Counted from the stretch's first letter, positions 7,553-16,246 are shown. The stretch: 64,000 nucleotides of DNA from Parolsenella catena (GCF_003966955.1 NZ_AP019367.1:62001-126000); one strand, 5' to 3'. Numbers and translations: made by a program. The notes: generated by a model from the letters alone, not told the origin.

Positions 7553-9394
7553 ATGATCTATCTGTCCCAGCTGCTGGGCAACCCCGTCCTCGACGCCAAT
7601 GGCGAGAGGATTGGCGTCGTCAACGACCTTGGCATCGCCACGCGCGAGGTCTTCCCCCGCGTCACGTCGCTTGCCTTCCAGGGCCCCGGCAAGACGCCGT
7701 TCATGATCTCGTGGCGCAAGTACGTGGAGACGTTCGACGAGACCGAGGTTCGCCTCGCCGTCCCCGCAACAGACATCCGCTTCTCCTACCTGCAGCCCGA
7801 CGAGGTGCTCATCGCGCGAGACCTGCTCAACAAGCAGATCGTGGACACCCGTGGTATGCGCGTCGTGCGCGTGAACGACCTCAAGCTCTCCGACACCAGC
7901 TCGAGCCAGCTGCGCCTCCTCGGCGCCGAGGTGGGTGTGCGCGGCATCCTGCGCGCGCTGTCCCCGGCATTCGAGCGCCTCGTCATACGTGCCTCCCACG
8001 CGATGGGCCATGACATCCCCGAGAAGATCATCGCGTGGAACTACATGGACCTCATCGACCGCGACCTCTCGAGCGTGAAGCTGTCCGTCTCGCACCAGAC
8101 GCTCGACGACCTGCACCCGGCAGACGTTGCCGACATCATCGAGCAGCTTGACCCGCGCCTGCGTGGCCAGGTGTTCGCCCAGCTCGACGACGCGCAGGCT
8201 GCCGAGGCCATGGCCGAGCTCGATGATGACGAGATGGCCGCCAAGATCGTGGGCGACATGGAGGACGCCGACGCCTCGCGCATGCTGTCTGAGATGGACC
8301 CGGACGACGCCGCCGAGCTCGTGGGCGAGCTTGACTACGAGCGTGCCGAGAAGCTCCTGCGCCTCATGGGCATCAACGAGCAGCGCGCCATCCGCCAGTT
8401 GCTTGGCTACAAGGACGACACGGCGGGCCGCATCATGACCTCGGAGTTCGTCTCCGTTCCGCGCGAGACCACCGTCGCCGAGGTTGCCGAGCGCATGCGC
8501 GCCCTGCCCGATGACTTCGAGCCGGTCAACTACGTCTACCTCACGGATGCCGACGAGCGCCTCTGCGGCGTCGTACCCGTGCGCCGTCTGTTCGTCTCAG
8601 AGCCGGACGTGTCCCTCTCGGATCTCGCCAGCGATGATGACGTCCTCACGGCCAAGCCCGACGACGACCAGGAGGACGTCGCCCAAGACATTGCCAAGTA
8701 CAACCTGCTTGCCATGCCCGTCGTGGACGAGAAGAGCGGCAAGGTCCTCGGCATCGTGACGGTCGATGACGCACTCGACGTCATGGAGGAGGAGCACGAG
8801 GAGGACCTGCGCATCGCTGGCGGTACGGCCAACTCCTCTGACTCCGAGACCAACTCCGGCGACCTCATGCGCTTCCTGCGCAACGAGATGTGGTTCTTCT
8901 TCTGGATGGCCGCCGCGGTGGTGCTCGCCATCGCCCTCGGCCCGGACACGGGCGTGGCCGTTGCGTTCGCGGCGCCCGTCGCTCTCGTCGCCGCCGTCGA
9001 GATGGTGCGCTTCGTGACGAACTTCTTCCTCGAGTACGACGAGGACGACGAGGACGCCCCGTCCGTTCCCGGCTTTGCGGTGAAGAGCATTGCGATGGGC
9101 GTGCTGTGGGCCGCGATCGTCATGCTCGTGTGCGCCGCTGCCAATGGCGTGGTGAGTGGTGCCACGGAGGGGCTCGGCGCCATCGTGTTCCAGCTGCTCC
9201 GCGGCTTCGAGGCTAGCGTGGCTGCCGTGGTCATCACGTTCGTGCTTGCGCCCATTTACCTGCTGGTCCTGCGCCGTCGCGACGAGCAGGGTGCCGACAC
9301 GAGCGGTCTTGCGCTGCAGGTCGTGGCGCTTGTGCTCGCCGTCGTCGTCTTTGTGGGCGTGGCGCTCGCCCTCGTCACCCCGGTGCTTGGGTAG
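7553..9394 (+). CDS. MgtE-N/CBS-domain membrane protein, probable magnesium-uptake partner or regulator
   Basis: 613 residues from ATG 7553 with AAAGGAGC 6 bases upstream. Residues 1-90 resemble a PRC barrel (GERIGVVNDLGI). About 180-285 is the MgtE_N superhelical domain with the 'LHPADVADIIEQLD' start and repeated acidic helices. About 290-415 is a CBS pair (AGRIMTSEFVSVP to DALDVMEEEHEED). Residues 440-613 hold about four or five hydrophobic helices. These do not look like the classic MgtE pore domain, whose conserved Asp-containing helices I do not see. In MgtE the cytosolic domains sense Mg2+ and gate the channel. Here they may gate or inform the NRAMP-type carrier that starts 3 bases downstream (inference). 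Confidence 0.8.
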   Translation: MIYLSQLLGNPVLDANGERIGVVNDLGIATREVFPRVTSLAFQGPGKTPFMISWRKYVETFDETEVRLAVPATDIRFSYLQPDEVLIARDLLNKQIVDTRGMRVVRVNDLKLSDTSSSQLRLLGAEVGVRGILRALSPAFERLVIRASHAMGHDIPEKIIAWNYMDLIDRDLSSVKLSVSHQTLDDLHPADVADIIEQLDPRLRGQVFAQLDDAQAAEAMAELDDDEMAAKIVGDMEDADASRMLSEMDPDDAAELVGELDYERAEKLLRLMGINEQRAIRQLLGYKDDTAGRIMTSEFVSVPRETTVAEVAERMRALPDDFEPVNYVYLTDADERLCGVVPVRRLFVSEPDVSLSDLASDDDVLTAKPDDDQEDVAQDIAKYNLLAMPVVDEKSGKVLGIVTVDDALDVMEEEHEEDLRIAGGTANSSDSETNSGDLMRFLRNEMWFFFWMAAAVVLAIALGPDTGVAVAFAAPVALVAAVEMVRFVTNFFLEYDEDDEDAPSVPGFAVKSIAMGVLWAAIVMLVCAAANGVVSGATEGLGAIVFQLLRGFEASVAAVVITFVLAPIYLLVLRRRDEQGADTSGLALQVVALVLAVVVFVGVALALVTPVLG

Positions 9395-9397
9395 GCG

Positions 9398-10708
9398 GTG
9401 CCCGTGAGGAGCTTCAAGGTCTGGAAGAATCTCCGCGGCGTGCGCTCCGTCGGCGCTGACAGCTCCGCGCCCGTCCGTCGCCGCGAGCCGCTGCGTGTGG
9501 CCGCCGTGCTGGGTGCCCTCGGTCCCGGCCTGCTCACGGCGCTCGCCGGCATGGACGCCGGTGGCGTGGCGACGTTCTCGAATGCCGGTGCCGTCTTTGG
9601 CTACGAGCAGCTGTGGTCAATCCCGGTGATGTGCTTTCTGCTCATCGTGGTGCAGGAGACGGCCGCCCGCATGGGCTGCGTCACGGGCAAGGGCTTTGCG
9701 GCCCTCATCCGCGAGCAGTACGGCGTGCGCCTCAGCGCGTTCGCGATGCTCGCGCTCATCGTCTCAAACACGGCCGTGACGCTCTCCGAGTTCGCGGGCA
9801 TCGCCTCGGGCATGCAGCTGTTTGGCGTGCCCACGATCATCAGCGTGCCCATCGCGGCCATTGCGGTGTGGCTGCTGGGCATGAGCGGCTCGTACAAGCG
9901 CATCGAGAAGATTCTGCTCGCCATCGGCTGCGTGTTCGTGACCTACGTGGCCGCGAGCTTCATGGTGGGTCCGGACTGGGGAGAGGTCGTCAAGTCCACG
10001 TTCATGCCCCAGGTCAACGTGACGCCCGCCTACGTGAGCCTGCTCGTGGCAAACATCGGCACCACCATCTCTCCGTACATGATCTTCATGGGTCAGGGCA
10101 ACGTCGTGGAGAAGAACTGCGACGCCGACGACCTTCCCTATCAGCGTATCGACACCGTGAGCGGCGCCGTCGTGGCCCAGCTCATCGCGTTCTTCATCGT
10201 GGTGTGCACGGGCAGCGTGCTGCACCCGGCCGGCATCGCCGTGAACTCGGCCGAGGACGCCGCCCGCGCCCTTGCGCCGCTTGCCGGCCCGTACGCCGAG
10301 GTGCTGTTCGGCGTTGGCCTCGTGGGCGCGAGCTTCCTGGCGGCCTGCGTGCTGCCGGGCATCACGTCGAGCGCCGTGTGCGAGGCCTTTGGCTGGGAGC
10401 GAGGTCAAGACAAGAGCTGGAGCGAGGCGCCTGCCTATCGAGGCATGGTTACTGCCATCACGCTGCTCTCTGCCGTCGTGGTGCTGCTGCCCGGCGTGGA
10501 CCTGTTCGGCATCATGATGGTGGCGCAGGTGATCAACGGCGTGCTGCTGCCGGTGCTTCTCGTGTTCATGGTCCGCATCGCAGATGACCGTCACGTCATG
10601 GGCGCCTACGCCAACGGCCGCGCGTGGACGGCGCTCACGTGGCTCATCGTCGTGGTCGTTGCGATCCTCACCGTCGTGATGTTCGTGCTGCAGGCGCTCG
10701 GCTACTAG
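9398..10708 (+). CDS. NRAMP-related divalent metal transporter, magnesium-type (DAGG in place of DPGN)
   Basis: 436 residues, about 11 membrane helices, starting with GTG 9398 just 3 bases after the previous stop, so the pair is almost surely co-translated. A second GTG lies at 9404. Helix 1 carries D53-A-G-G56 where Mn2+/Fe2+ NRAMP carriers have DPGN. Helix 6 reads GTTISPY (about 221-227) and lacks the Met that selects transition metals. Both changes fit the NRMT clade, one of which (from Eggerthella lenta) is known to carry Mg2+ and Mn2+ without proton coupling. The MgtE-N partner supports Mg2+. Family is firm; Mg2+ specificity is inferred. Confidence 0.85.
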   Translation: MPVRSFKVWKNLRGVRSVGADSSAPVRRREPLRVAAVLGALGPGLLTALAGMDAGGVATFSNAGAVFGYEQLWSIPVMCFLLIVVQETAARMGCVTGKGFAALIREQYGVRLSAFAMLALIVSNTAVTLSEFAGIASGMQLFGVPTIISVPIAAIAVWLLGMSGSYKRIEKILLAIGCVFVTYVAASFMVGPDWGEVVKSTFMPQVNVTPAYVSLLVANIGTTISPYMIFMGQGNVVEKNCDADDLPYQRIDTVSGAVVAQLIAFFIVVCTGSVLHPAGIAVNSAEDAARALAPLAGPYAEVLFGVGLVGASFLAACVLPGITSSAVCEAFGWERGQDKSWSEAPAYRGMVTAITLLSAVVVLLPGVDLFGIMMVAQVINGVLLPVLLVFMVRIADDRHVMGAYANGRAWTALTWLIVVVVAILTVVMFVLQALGY

Positions 10709-10721
10709 CCAGCGACGCCTC

Positions 10722-10901
10722 GCTGCCATTCCCGGAGCGTTTCTGCACGGCGAGAACATTGCCGTTGCGCTTTTGCACGCTACGCACCCTCTGAGCGTGC
10801 AATAACGCCACGCGATTGCGGCGCACGTGCGATAACGCCATGCGATTGCGGCGCACGTGCGATAACGCCATGCGAGTGCAATGCGCGTGCGAACATGCCG
10901 C
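10722..10901. repeat. six tandem 30-bp repeats, the central two identical
   Basis: Units lie at 10722, 10752, 10782, 10812, 10842 and 10872. Units 10812-10841 and 10842-10871 are identical and contain GCGCACGTGCGATAACGCC; the others are diverged. The array fills the gap between two convergent genes and ends one base before the DeoR stop codon. There are no spacers, so it is not a CRISPR array. Read on the minus strand without stops it would encode a 10-residue repeat, but that frame has no start or other coding signs. Confidence 0.85.
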
Positions 10902-10902
10902 G

Positions 10903-11658
10903 CTACAGCACGTTGATGCCGCTATCTCGCAGCGCTGCGATGGCACCGGGGCGGTCCTCGTCGCAGATGGCGATGTCAAAGTCGTCGAGCGAGGCATAGC
11001 GATACGTGCCCGAGCGCCCGAGCTTGTCGGTCCCGCACAGCAGCACGCTCTGGCTCGCGCGCTCGAGCGCCGCCTGCTTGGCCGGGACGTCGTCGAGGTC
11101 GAGCGTGAGCACGTCCCCGTCCTGCGCGTCCACGCCAACGGCGCCCATGAACGCGGCGTCGAACCGGTAGGCGTCGAGCGCGTGCGCCGCGAGCGGCCCG
11201 ATGAACCCGTTGTACTCCACGCTGTACGTGCCGCCTGGGCAGAAGGCCCGCGCCGAGCCGCCGCGGCAGACCGCGCGCATGACGTCAACCGAGTTCGAGA
11301 CAACCGTGAGCGACATCCTGCTTGCGGCGATCATCTCGCCAAGCAGGATGTTTATGGACGAGAAATCAAGGTAGATGGTCTGCCTCGGACGAATGAGCTC
11401 GAGTGCCTTCGCGGCGATGGCCTGCTTCTCGGGGCGCAGCGTGTCCACGCGCTCGGCGATGTTGCGGTTGACCTCGCCCTCTATGCGCGTGGCGCCGCCG
11501 TACACCTTGCGGCATCGTCCCTGCGCCACGAGCTGGCGCAGGTCCTTGCGGATGCAGTCGCTCGTGACGGCGAACCTCTTGGAGAGCTCGGCGACGGTGA
11601 CGCGCCCCTCGACGTCGATGATGTGGGCGATTTCTTCCTGTCTCTCGCTCGAGTACAT
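10903..11658 (-). CDS. DeoR/GlpR-family transcriptional regulator (first copy)
   Basis: 251 residues from ATG 11658, with GGGAGG 5 bases upstream. The N-terminal winged helix shows the family pattern (RQEEIAHIIDVEGRVTVAELSKRFAVTSDCIRKDLRQL, about 6-43). The rest is the DeoRC sugar-phosphate sensor with IYLDFSS and late Asp residues. It is divergent from the fructose-6-phosphate-aldolase-like gene, the usual position for its repressor. It probably responds to a phosphorylated sugar taken up by the PTS encoded nearby (inference). Confidence 0.9.
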   Translation of the reverse strand: MYSSERQEEIAHIIDVEGRVTVAELSKRFAVTSDCIRKDLRQLVAQGRCRKVYGGATRIEGEVNRNIAERVDTLRPEKQAIAAKALELIRPRQTIYLDFSSINILLGEMIAASRMSLTVVSNSVDVMRAVCRGGSARAFCPGGTYSVEYNGFIGPLAAHALDAYRFDAAFMGAVGVDAQDGDVLTLDLDDVPAKQAALERASQSVLLCGTDKLGRSGTYRYASLDDFDIAICDEDRPGAIAALRDSGINVL

Positions 11659-11686
11659 GTCTGCCTCCCACAACACTAAGCCTGAT

Positions 11687-11724
11687 TTACTACAGAGTAA
11701 GATAAAACAAGTCAAACTACTTGT
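11687..11724. promoter_or_regulatory. candidate operators between deoR and the aldolase gene
   Basis: ACAAGT-N6-ACTTGT (11707-11724) is a perfect inverted repeat. TTACT-N4-AGTAA (11687-11700) is a second. On the minus strand TTGACT, then 17 bases, then TAGTAA gives a plausible promoter for the deoR gene overlapping both. This suits autoregulation plus control of the divergent aldolase. Confidence 0.45.
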
Positions 11725-11826
11725 AGAACGATAATCTCCGCGCTATCTTATGGCCGAGAAGTAACTGCCGCATGCGTGCGGCCGCCGTGCGAGACAGATC
11801 GTGCGGCCCAATCGAAGGGATGCGCC

Positions 11827-12495
11827 ATGGAAGTCATCATCGATACCGCCGATATCAACGAGATCAAGGTGCTCGACTCCCTGCTCAACGTCGACGGCGT
11901 CACCACGAACCCCACGATCATCACGCGTAGCGGCAAGACCCCCGAGGAGGCCCTCAAGGAGATCATCGACTACCTCAAGCCCGAGCAGAAGCTGTTCGTG
12001 CAGGTCGTTGCCACGGACTATGACGGCATCATGGCCGAGGCCCGCAAGATCAATGCCCTCCGTCCCGAGAATACCTACGCCAAGATCCCCGTGTCTCCGG
12101 CCGGCCTCAAGGCCTGCAAGGACGCCAAGGCCGAGGGCCTGAACGTGCTCTCCACCTCCGTGTACTCCTCCGAGCAGGGCTTCCTCGCCGCCGTCAACGG
12201 CGCCGACTACATCGCCCCGTACACCAACCGCATGTCCAACTACGGTGACGGTGTCCAGCAGGTCAAGGACCTCATCGAGATGCTGCGCGTCCAGGGCCTG
12301 AGCTCCAAGGTCATGGCCGCCTCGCTGCATAACACCAACCAGGTGCACGAGCTCATCAAGGCCGGCATCCAGGCCATCACGTTCCCGCCTGCGGTACTGC
12401 ACGCCATGATCGACCACCCCGGCACCAAGATCGCCGTTGACGAGTTCAGCGAGTCCTGGGAGAAGGCCTACGGTCGCAACGAGCTCGGCCTGTAG
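11827..12495 (+). CDS. fsa: fructose-6-phosphate aldolase-like (TalC/FSA) enzyme
   Basis: 222 residues, the short transaldolase-like family. ATG 11827 has GAAGGGA 6 bases upstream. Schiff-base Lys86 lies in AKIPVS; NPTII (about 28-32), the 'TSVYSSEQG' strand and 'APYTNRM' are family landmarks. FSA enzymes reversibly cleave fructose 6-phosphate to dihydroxyacetone and glyceraldehyde 3-phosphate and accept related sugar phosphates; some close relatives are true transaldolases. With the PTS and second deoC downstream, it is likely part of one catabolic route. Exact substrate unknown. Confidence 0.85.
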   Translation: MEVIIDTADINEIKVLDSLLNVDGVTTNPTIITRSGKTPEEALKEIIDYLKPEQKLFVQVVATDYDGIMAEARKINALRPENTYAKIPVSPAGLKACKDAKAEGLNVLSTSVYSSEQGFLAAVNGADYIAPYTNRMSNYGDGVQQVKDLIEMLRVQGLSSKVMAASLHNTNQVHELIKAGIQAITFPPAVLHAMIDHPGTKIAVDEFSESWEKAYGRNELGL

Positions 12496-12520
12496 GGGCT
12501 AGGACACATATAGGCGTTCA

Positions 12521-12559
12521 GCGTCCCAAAGGTGTCAGTCGCCTTTGGGACGCTTCTTT
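12521..12559. terminator. bidirectional terminator between aldolase and second deoR
   Basis: A perfect 12-bp stem (12521-12532 with 12542-12553) with a 9-nt loop, followed on the plus strand by TTCTTT. Confidence 0.85.
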
Positions 12560-12570
12560 GGGATGCCGCG

Positions 12571-13365
12571 TTAGCAGAGCGCGGGCGTGCCGGTTGCCGC
12601 GATGGCACGCAGAACGTTTGAGTCGGTGGAGTCCGTGATGACCGCCGTGAAGTCAGAGATCGACGCCCAGCGATACCCACTGTGGATGCTGAACTTCTCG
12701 TGATCGGCGAGAAGGAAGCGATACGACGCGTTCTTGAGCACCTGGTCGTCCACCTTGCCGTCATCCGTCGTGGTGGCGAGCACCGCACTCGTGCCCAGGT
12801 CGACGCCGCACGTGCCGAGGAACGCCTTGGAGAACAGCAACGGCTCGAGAAGGCTGATGCATGCGGGCCCGGTGAAGCCGTTGTTGAGCACGTTGAGATA
12901 GCCGCCGGTGGCGAGCGCCGTGATCTTGGGGTTGCCGGCGAGGCGTTGGAGCACATCAATCATGTTCGTCGTGACGATGAGGCGTTTATCGCCCGCCGCG
13001 ATGAGGTCTGCGAGGTAGGCGTTCGTGCGCGAGACGCCAAGGAAGATGGCGTCTCCGTCGTTGATCTCGAGCCAGGCGCGCGCGGCAACCGCGCGGCGGC
13101 CGGCATCGGCCTTGGCCTCGTCGTCTGCGAGGATGCTCTCGAGCGTGGGGGAGGGTGCAGGGTCAGGAGCGGCCGCGCTCTCGGGCTCGAGGCGCAGCGC
13201 GCCGCCGTACTCTCGCTTGATCTTGCCCTCGAGCTGCAGGACCTTGAGGTCCTTGCGGATGCTGTCGACGCTCACGCCAAAGCGCTTGGAAAGGTCGTCC
13301 ACGGTGGCAAAGCCCGTGGCGTTCACGATCTCCAGAATCTCTTTCCTGCGCTCTTTGGGAAACAA
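12571..13365 (-). CDS. DeoR/GlpR-family transcriptional regulator (second copy)
   Basis: 264 residues, starting at TTG 13365 with GGAG about 8 bases upstream. The N-terminal helix-turn-helix is clear (RRKEILEIVNATGFATVDD to DSIRKDLKVLQ). An Ala/Pro-rich linker (about 62-80) precedes the sensor domain, where IFLGVSRTN replaces the more usual Gly/Ser phosphate loop. It is divergent from the PTS genes and probably represses them. It is a paralogue of the regulator at 10903, so the two DeoR proteins frame one catabolic unit. Confidence 0.9.
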   Translation of the reverse strand: MFPKERRKEILEIVNATGFATVDDLSKRFGVSVDSIRKDLKVLQLEGKIKREYGGALRLEPESAAAPDPAPSPTLESILADDEAKADAGRRAVAARAWLEINDGDAIFLGVSRTNAYLADLIAAGDKRLIVTTNMIDVLQRLAGNPKITALATGGYLNVLNNGFTGPACISLLEPLLFSKAFLGTCGVDLGTSAVLATTTDDGKVDDQVLKNASYRFLLADHEKFSIHSGYRWASISDFTAVITDSTDSNVLRAIAATGTPALC

Positions 13366-13519
13366 CGTGCTGCTCCGACTCGAAGACTGATGGGTCGCGA
13401 CACCTCTGCGTGAAGGTCGGGCATGCCTGCTTGGGGGGGCAGCCAGTCGCGTTTACCACATGTTATAGGAAGCATCCAGATTGTAATCGGTGAGTGCCGT
13501 TCACCGCCAAAAATCGACC

Positions 13520-13596
13520 GCAAACAGGAAGCAGAACCGGGCAAACAGGAAAAATCAGGAAATCAAGCTGCAATCTGCGAAGCCAATCTGTACAAT
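13520..13596 (+). promoter_or_regulatory. PTS operon promoter region with paired direct repeats
   Basis: GCAAACAGGAA occurs at 13520-13530 and 13541-13551, 21 bp apart (two helical turns), a good geometry for a dimeric repressor. CTGTACAAT at 13588-13596 is a likely -10 box for the PTS transcript. The second DeoR protein, encoded divergently, is the likely binder. Confidence 0.45.
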
Positions 13597-13641
13597 GCAT
13601 GAAGGTTTTATGTGTAGTTGTTTACAGGAGGGGGTTTGTCC

Positions 13642-14097
13642 ATGGCCGGTATGGAGGACATGCTCAAGCGTCAGAACGTCCAGATCGTCGAGAAGGTCAA
13701 CGACTGGGAGGAGTCCGTCCACGTCGCGGTTCAGCCGCTCGTTGACCAGGGCTACGTCAAGTCCGACTACATCGACGGCATCATTTCCAACGCCAAGGAG
13801 TTTGGCCCCTACTTCGTCATCTGCCCCGACCTGGCGCTGCTCCACGCTCGTCCCGAGCAGGGCGTCATCAAGCGTCAGCTCGCCGTCACCGTGCTCCGTG
13901 AGCCGGTGCGCTTCAAGGAGGAGGGCCCTGACGTCCGTCTTCTCGTGACCCTGGCCGCCGAGGACGCCGACTCCCACATTGACGTCATGCGCAAGCTGGC
14001 CGTTATGTTCAGTGATCCCGCCAACATCACCAAGATTGCCGAGGCTAAGGACGCAGACGAGGTCTATGCCCTCTTCTGCGCCCCCACCGAGGAGTAA
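13642..14097 (+). CDS. PTS sugar transporter subunit IIA (ascorbate/fructose-type EIIA)
   Basis: 151 residues from ATG 13642 with CAGGAGGGGG 7 bases upstream. The phosphohistidine is His68 in ALLHARPEQGV, the EIIA type-2 active site. It passes phosphate from HPr to the IIB protein encoded two genes later. It heads the order IIA-IIC-IIB. The closest named relatives by motif are UlaC-like proteins, but the ascorbate catabolic genes are not here. Confidence 0.9.
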   Translation: MAGMEDMLKRQNVQIVEKVNDWEESVHVAVQPLVDQGYVKSDYIDGIISNAKEFGPYFVICPDLALLHARPEQGVIKRQLAVTVLREPVRFKEEGPDVRLLVTLAAEDADSHIDVMRKLAVMFSDPANITKIAEAKDADEVYALFCAPTEE

Positions 14098-14195
14098 ATC
14101 AAGGCGACTTTTGGCGATCGCGCCGCGCAAGACGTCCGCAGCCGTCGAGCGCGGCAGGTAAAAATGCAGTACTACGTTAGGAAGGAAGGGAAGAA

Positions 14196-15611
14196 ATGGC
14201 AGTCATCGACTTTATCGTCAACATTCTGTCTACGCCGGCTATCCTCGTCGGCCTTCTCGCTCTCCTCGGCCTCGCGCTTCAGAAGAAGCCGATCGAGGAC
14301 ATTGTCATGGGCACCATCAAGACCATCGTGGGCTTCCTGGTTCTCACCGCCGGCTCCAGCTACCTGCAGTCCGGCTCCCTGCTCGCCTTCGGCGAGATCT
14401 TCAACTACGCCTTCTCCATGCAGGGCGTCGTGCCGAACAACGAGGCCGTCGTGTCCATGGCTCTGACCGACTTCGGTCAGGCCTCCGCACTCATCATGTG
14501 CGTGGGCATGCTCCTCAACATCGTGCTTGCTCGCTTCTCGCGCATGCACTACATCTTCCTCACCGGTCACCACACGCTCTACATGGCGTGCATGCTCGCC
14601 GTCGTGCTGAGCATCGGCGGCCTCGAGGGCTGGCAGCTCATCGTCGCTGGTGGCTGCGTCCTCGCCTTCATCATGGTGCTCTCCCCGGCCTACTGCCAGC
14701 CGACCTTCAAGAAGGTCACCGGCACCGACGGCGTTGCCCTCGGCCACTTCGGCGGCATCGGCTACGCCATCGCCGGTCAGGTGGGCAAGCTCTTCAAGGG
14801 TGGTAAGTCCACTGAGGACATCAACTTCCCGAAGCGTCTCATCTTCCTGCGTGACACCACGGTCTCCATCTCCATCACGATGATCGTCTTCTTCGTCGTC
14901 GTGACCGGCGTTGCCGTTGCCCGTGGCATCCTCTCCGCTGACCCGACGCAGTTCACCTACCTCAACGAGCTGCTCAACGTCGGCACCGAGACCCAGACCA
15001 ACTGGGTCGTCTGGGCCTTCACCTCTGGCTGCGCCTTCGCTGGCGGCGTCTACATCGTCCTCTCCGGCGTCCGCCTGATCGTCGGCGAGATCGTCCCCGC
15101 CTTCAAGGGCATCGCCGAGAAGCTCGTCCCCGGCGCCATCCCCGCCATCGACTGCCCGGTTGCGTACCCCTACGCTCCTAACGCGGTCATCATCGGCTTC
15201 CTGGTCTCCTTCGCCGCTGGCGTTGTCGGCCTGTTCATCCTGTCTGCCATCGACGCCAACCTCGCTCCCGTTGCCCTGATTCTCCCCGGCGTTGTCCCGC
15301 ACTTCTTCTGCGGCGCCACCGCTGGTGTCTTCGGCAACGCCGAGGGCGGCGTGAAGGGCTGCGTCGCGGGCGCCTTCGTCCACGGCCTGCTCATCACCTT
15401 CCTGCCGGCCATCTGCATGCCGGTCTTCACGAGCCTCGGCTTCACCTCCGCCACGTTCTCCGACGCCGACTTCTCCTGGCTCGGCATCCTGTTCGGCAAC
15501 CTGGCTCAGGCCCTGCCCGGCTCCCCGCTCCTCATCATCTGCATCCTCTTCTTCGTCGCGCCGATCGTGTACAACTTCGTCGCCCCGAAGCACGAGGTCG
15601 CTGCTGAGTAG
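14196..15611 (+). CDS. PTS sugar transporter subunit IIC (UlaA/SgaT-type permease)
   Basis: 471 residues, about 11 membrane segments, with GGAAGGGAAG just upstream of ATG 14196. Typical UlaA-family landmarks are present: the N-terminal 'ILSTPAILVGLLALLGL', 'HYIFLTGHHTLYMA', and the C-terminal 'PGVVPHFFCGATAGVFGN' with its Gly-rich run. It forms the sugar channel in the inner membrane. The family is named for L-ascorbate, but members differ in substrate. The flanking aldolases argue for a pentose, deoxy-sugar or ketose instead (inference). Confidence 0.9.
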   Translation: MAVIDFIVNILSTPAILVGLLALLGLALQKKPIEDIVMGTIKTIVGFLVLTAGSSYLQSGSLLAFGEIFNYAFSMQGVVPNNEAVVSMALTDFGQASALIMCVGMLLNIVLARFSRMHYIFLTGHHTLYMACMLAVVLSIGGLEGWQLIVAGGCVLAFIMVLSPAYCQPTFKKVTGTDGVALGHFGGIGYAIAGQVGKLFKGGKSTEDINFPKRLIFLRDTTVSISITMIVFFVVVTGVAVARGILSADPTQFTYLNELLNVGTETQTNWVVWAFTSGCAFAGGVYIVLSGVRLIVGEIVPAFKGIAEKLVPGAIPAIDCPVAYPYAPNAVIIGFLVSFAAGVVGLFILSAIDANLAPVALILPGVVPHFFCGATAGVFGNAEGGVKGCVAGAFVHGLLITFLPAICMPVFTSLGFTSATFSDADFSWLGILFGNLAQALPGSPLLIICILFFVAPIVYNFVAPKHEVAAE

Positions 15612-15690
15612 CATCTGCTGCGGAAGGGCTAGCTGGCAACCCGCCCTGTAAGCGAATGCCAGTCTGACCCGAATTTGTGTCACCTTACCG

Positions 15691-15726
15691 ATTGCGGGGC
15701 TGGGGCTGCGGCTCTGGCCCCGCAAT
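15691..15726 (+). other. strong hairpin between the IIC and IIB genes
   Basis: ATTGCGGGGC (15691-15700) pairs perfectly with GCCCCGCAAT (15717-15726); there is no T-run. In a 206-base gap inside an operon it may be a processing site, mRNA stabiliser or partial terminator that lowers IIB relative to IIC. Confidence 0.6.
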
Positions 15727-15817
15727 TGGGTACCATCGTTGTTAGTGCGCGGTATGTTCCGCGCGTAAAGCGTGCGGCGTGCCCAGGGGGGAACGCCGCG
15801 ATACGAAAAGAGGAACC

Positions 15818-16102
15818 ATGGAAGTCCACAAGATTATGTGCGCCTGCGGCTCTGGCCTCGGCTCCAGCCTTATGGTCGAGATGAACATCAACGACGTCCT
15901 CAAGAAGATGGGCCGTACCGACATCCAGGTCAGCCACTCCACCACCTCCGACGTCAAGCCCGGCGCTGCCGACCTGTTCGTCGTTGGCTGCGACCTCGCT
16001 GACTTCATCAAGGGTGTCCCTGAGGACTCCAAGGTCATCCTCAACAACATCGTTGACAAGAACGAGCTTCAGGAGAAGCTCACCGAGGCCTTCGCCCGCT
16101 AA
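15818..16102 (+). CDS. PTS sugar transporter subunit IIB (lactose/ascorbate-type EIIB)
   Basis: 94 residues from ATG 15818 with AAAAGAGGA 5 bases upstream. The phosphocysteine loop [10 protein letters not shown] lies at residues 8-17; Cys10 is the expected phosphate carrier. It takes phosphate from IIA and gives it to the sugar in IIC. The 200-base gap before it is unusual for a PTS operon. Confidence 0.9.
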   Translation: MEVHKIMCACGSGLGSSLMVEMNINDVLKKMGRTDIQVSHSTTSDVKPGAADLFVVGCDLADFIKGVPEDSKVILNNIVDKNELQEKLTEAFAR

Positions 16103-16194
16103 GCCTTGTCTGTCGATCGCCTCGGTGATCGCACGCGCGAAGATATTCGCATTCGTCGCAGTCTCGCTGCGGCACTCTTTCCAGAGAAACGTGG

Positions 16195-16246
16195 CCCGGC
16201 ATCGTTCGTACGGTACAAACGTGCGGCGATGCCGGGCTTCTTCTTT
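16195..16246 (+). terminator. terminator after the IIB gene
   Basis: CCCGGCATCG (16195-16204) pairs perfectly with CGATGCCGGG (16227-16236), followed by CTTCTTCTTT. The second deoC therefore probably has its own promoter or depends on read-through. Confidence 0.8.

Noticed and set aside
10722-10901. CRISPR array
   Set aside because: The 30-bp units abut directly with no unique spacers, and no cas gene is in the window.
10668-11303. Minus-strand repeat protein encoded by the 30-bp array
   Set aside because: No start with a ribosome site, and most of the frame overlaps the deoR gene, whose codon pattern and motifs are clear.
13642-16102. L-ascorbate utilisation (ula) operon
   Set aside because: Only the PTS resembles Ula proteins; none of the ascorbate catabolic enzymes is present and aldolases are there instead.
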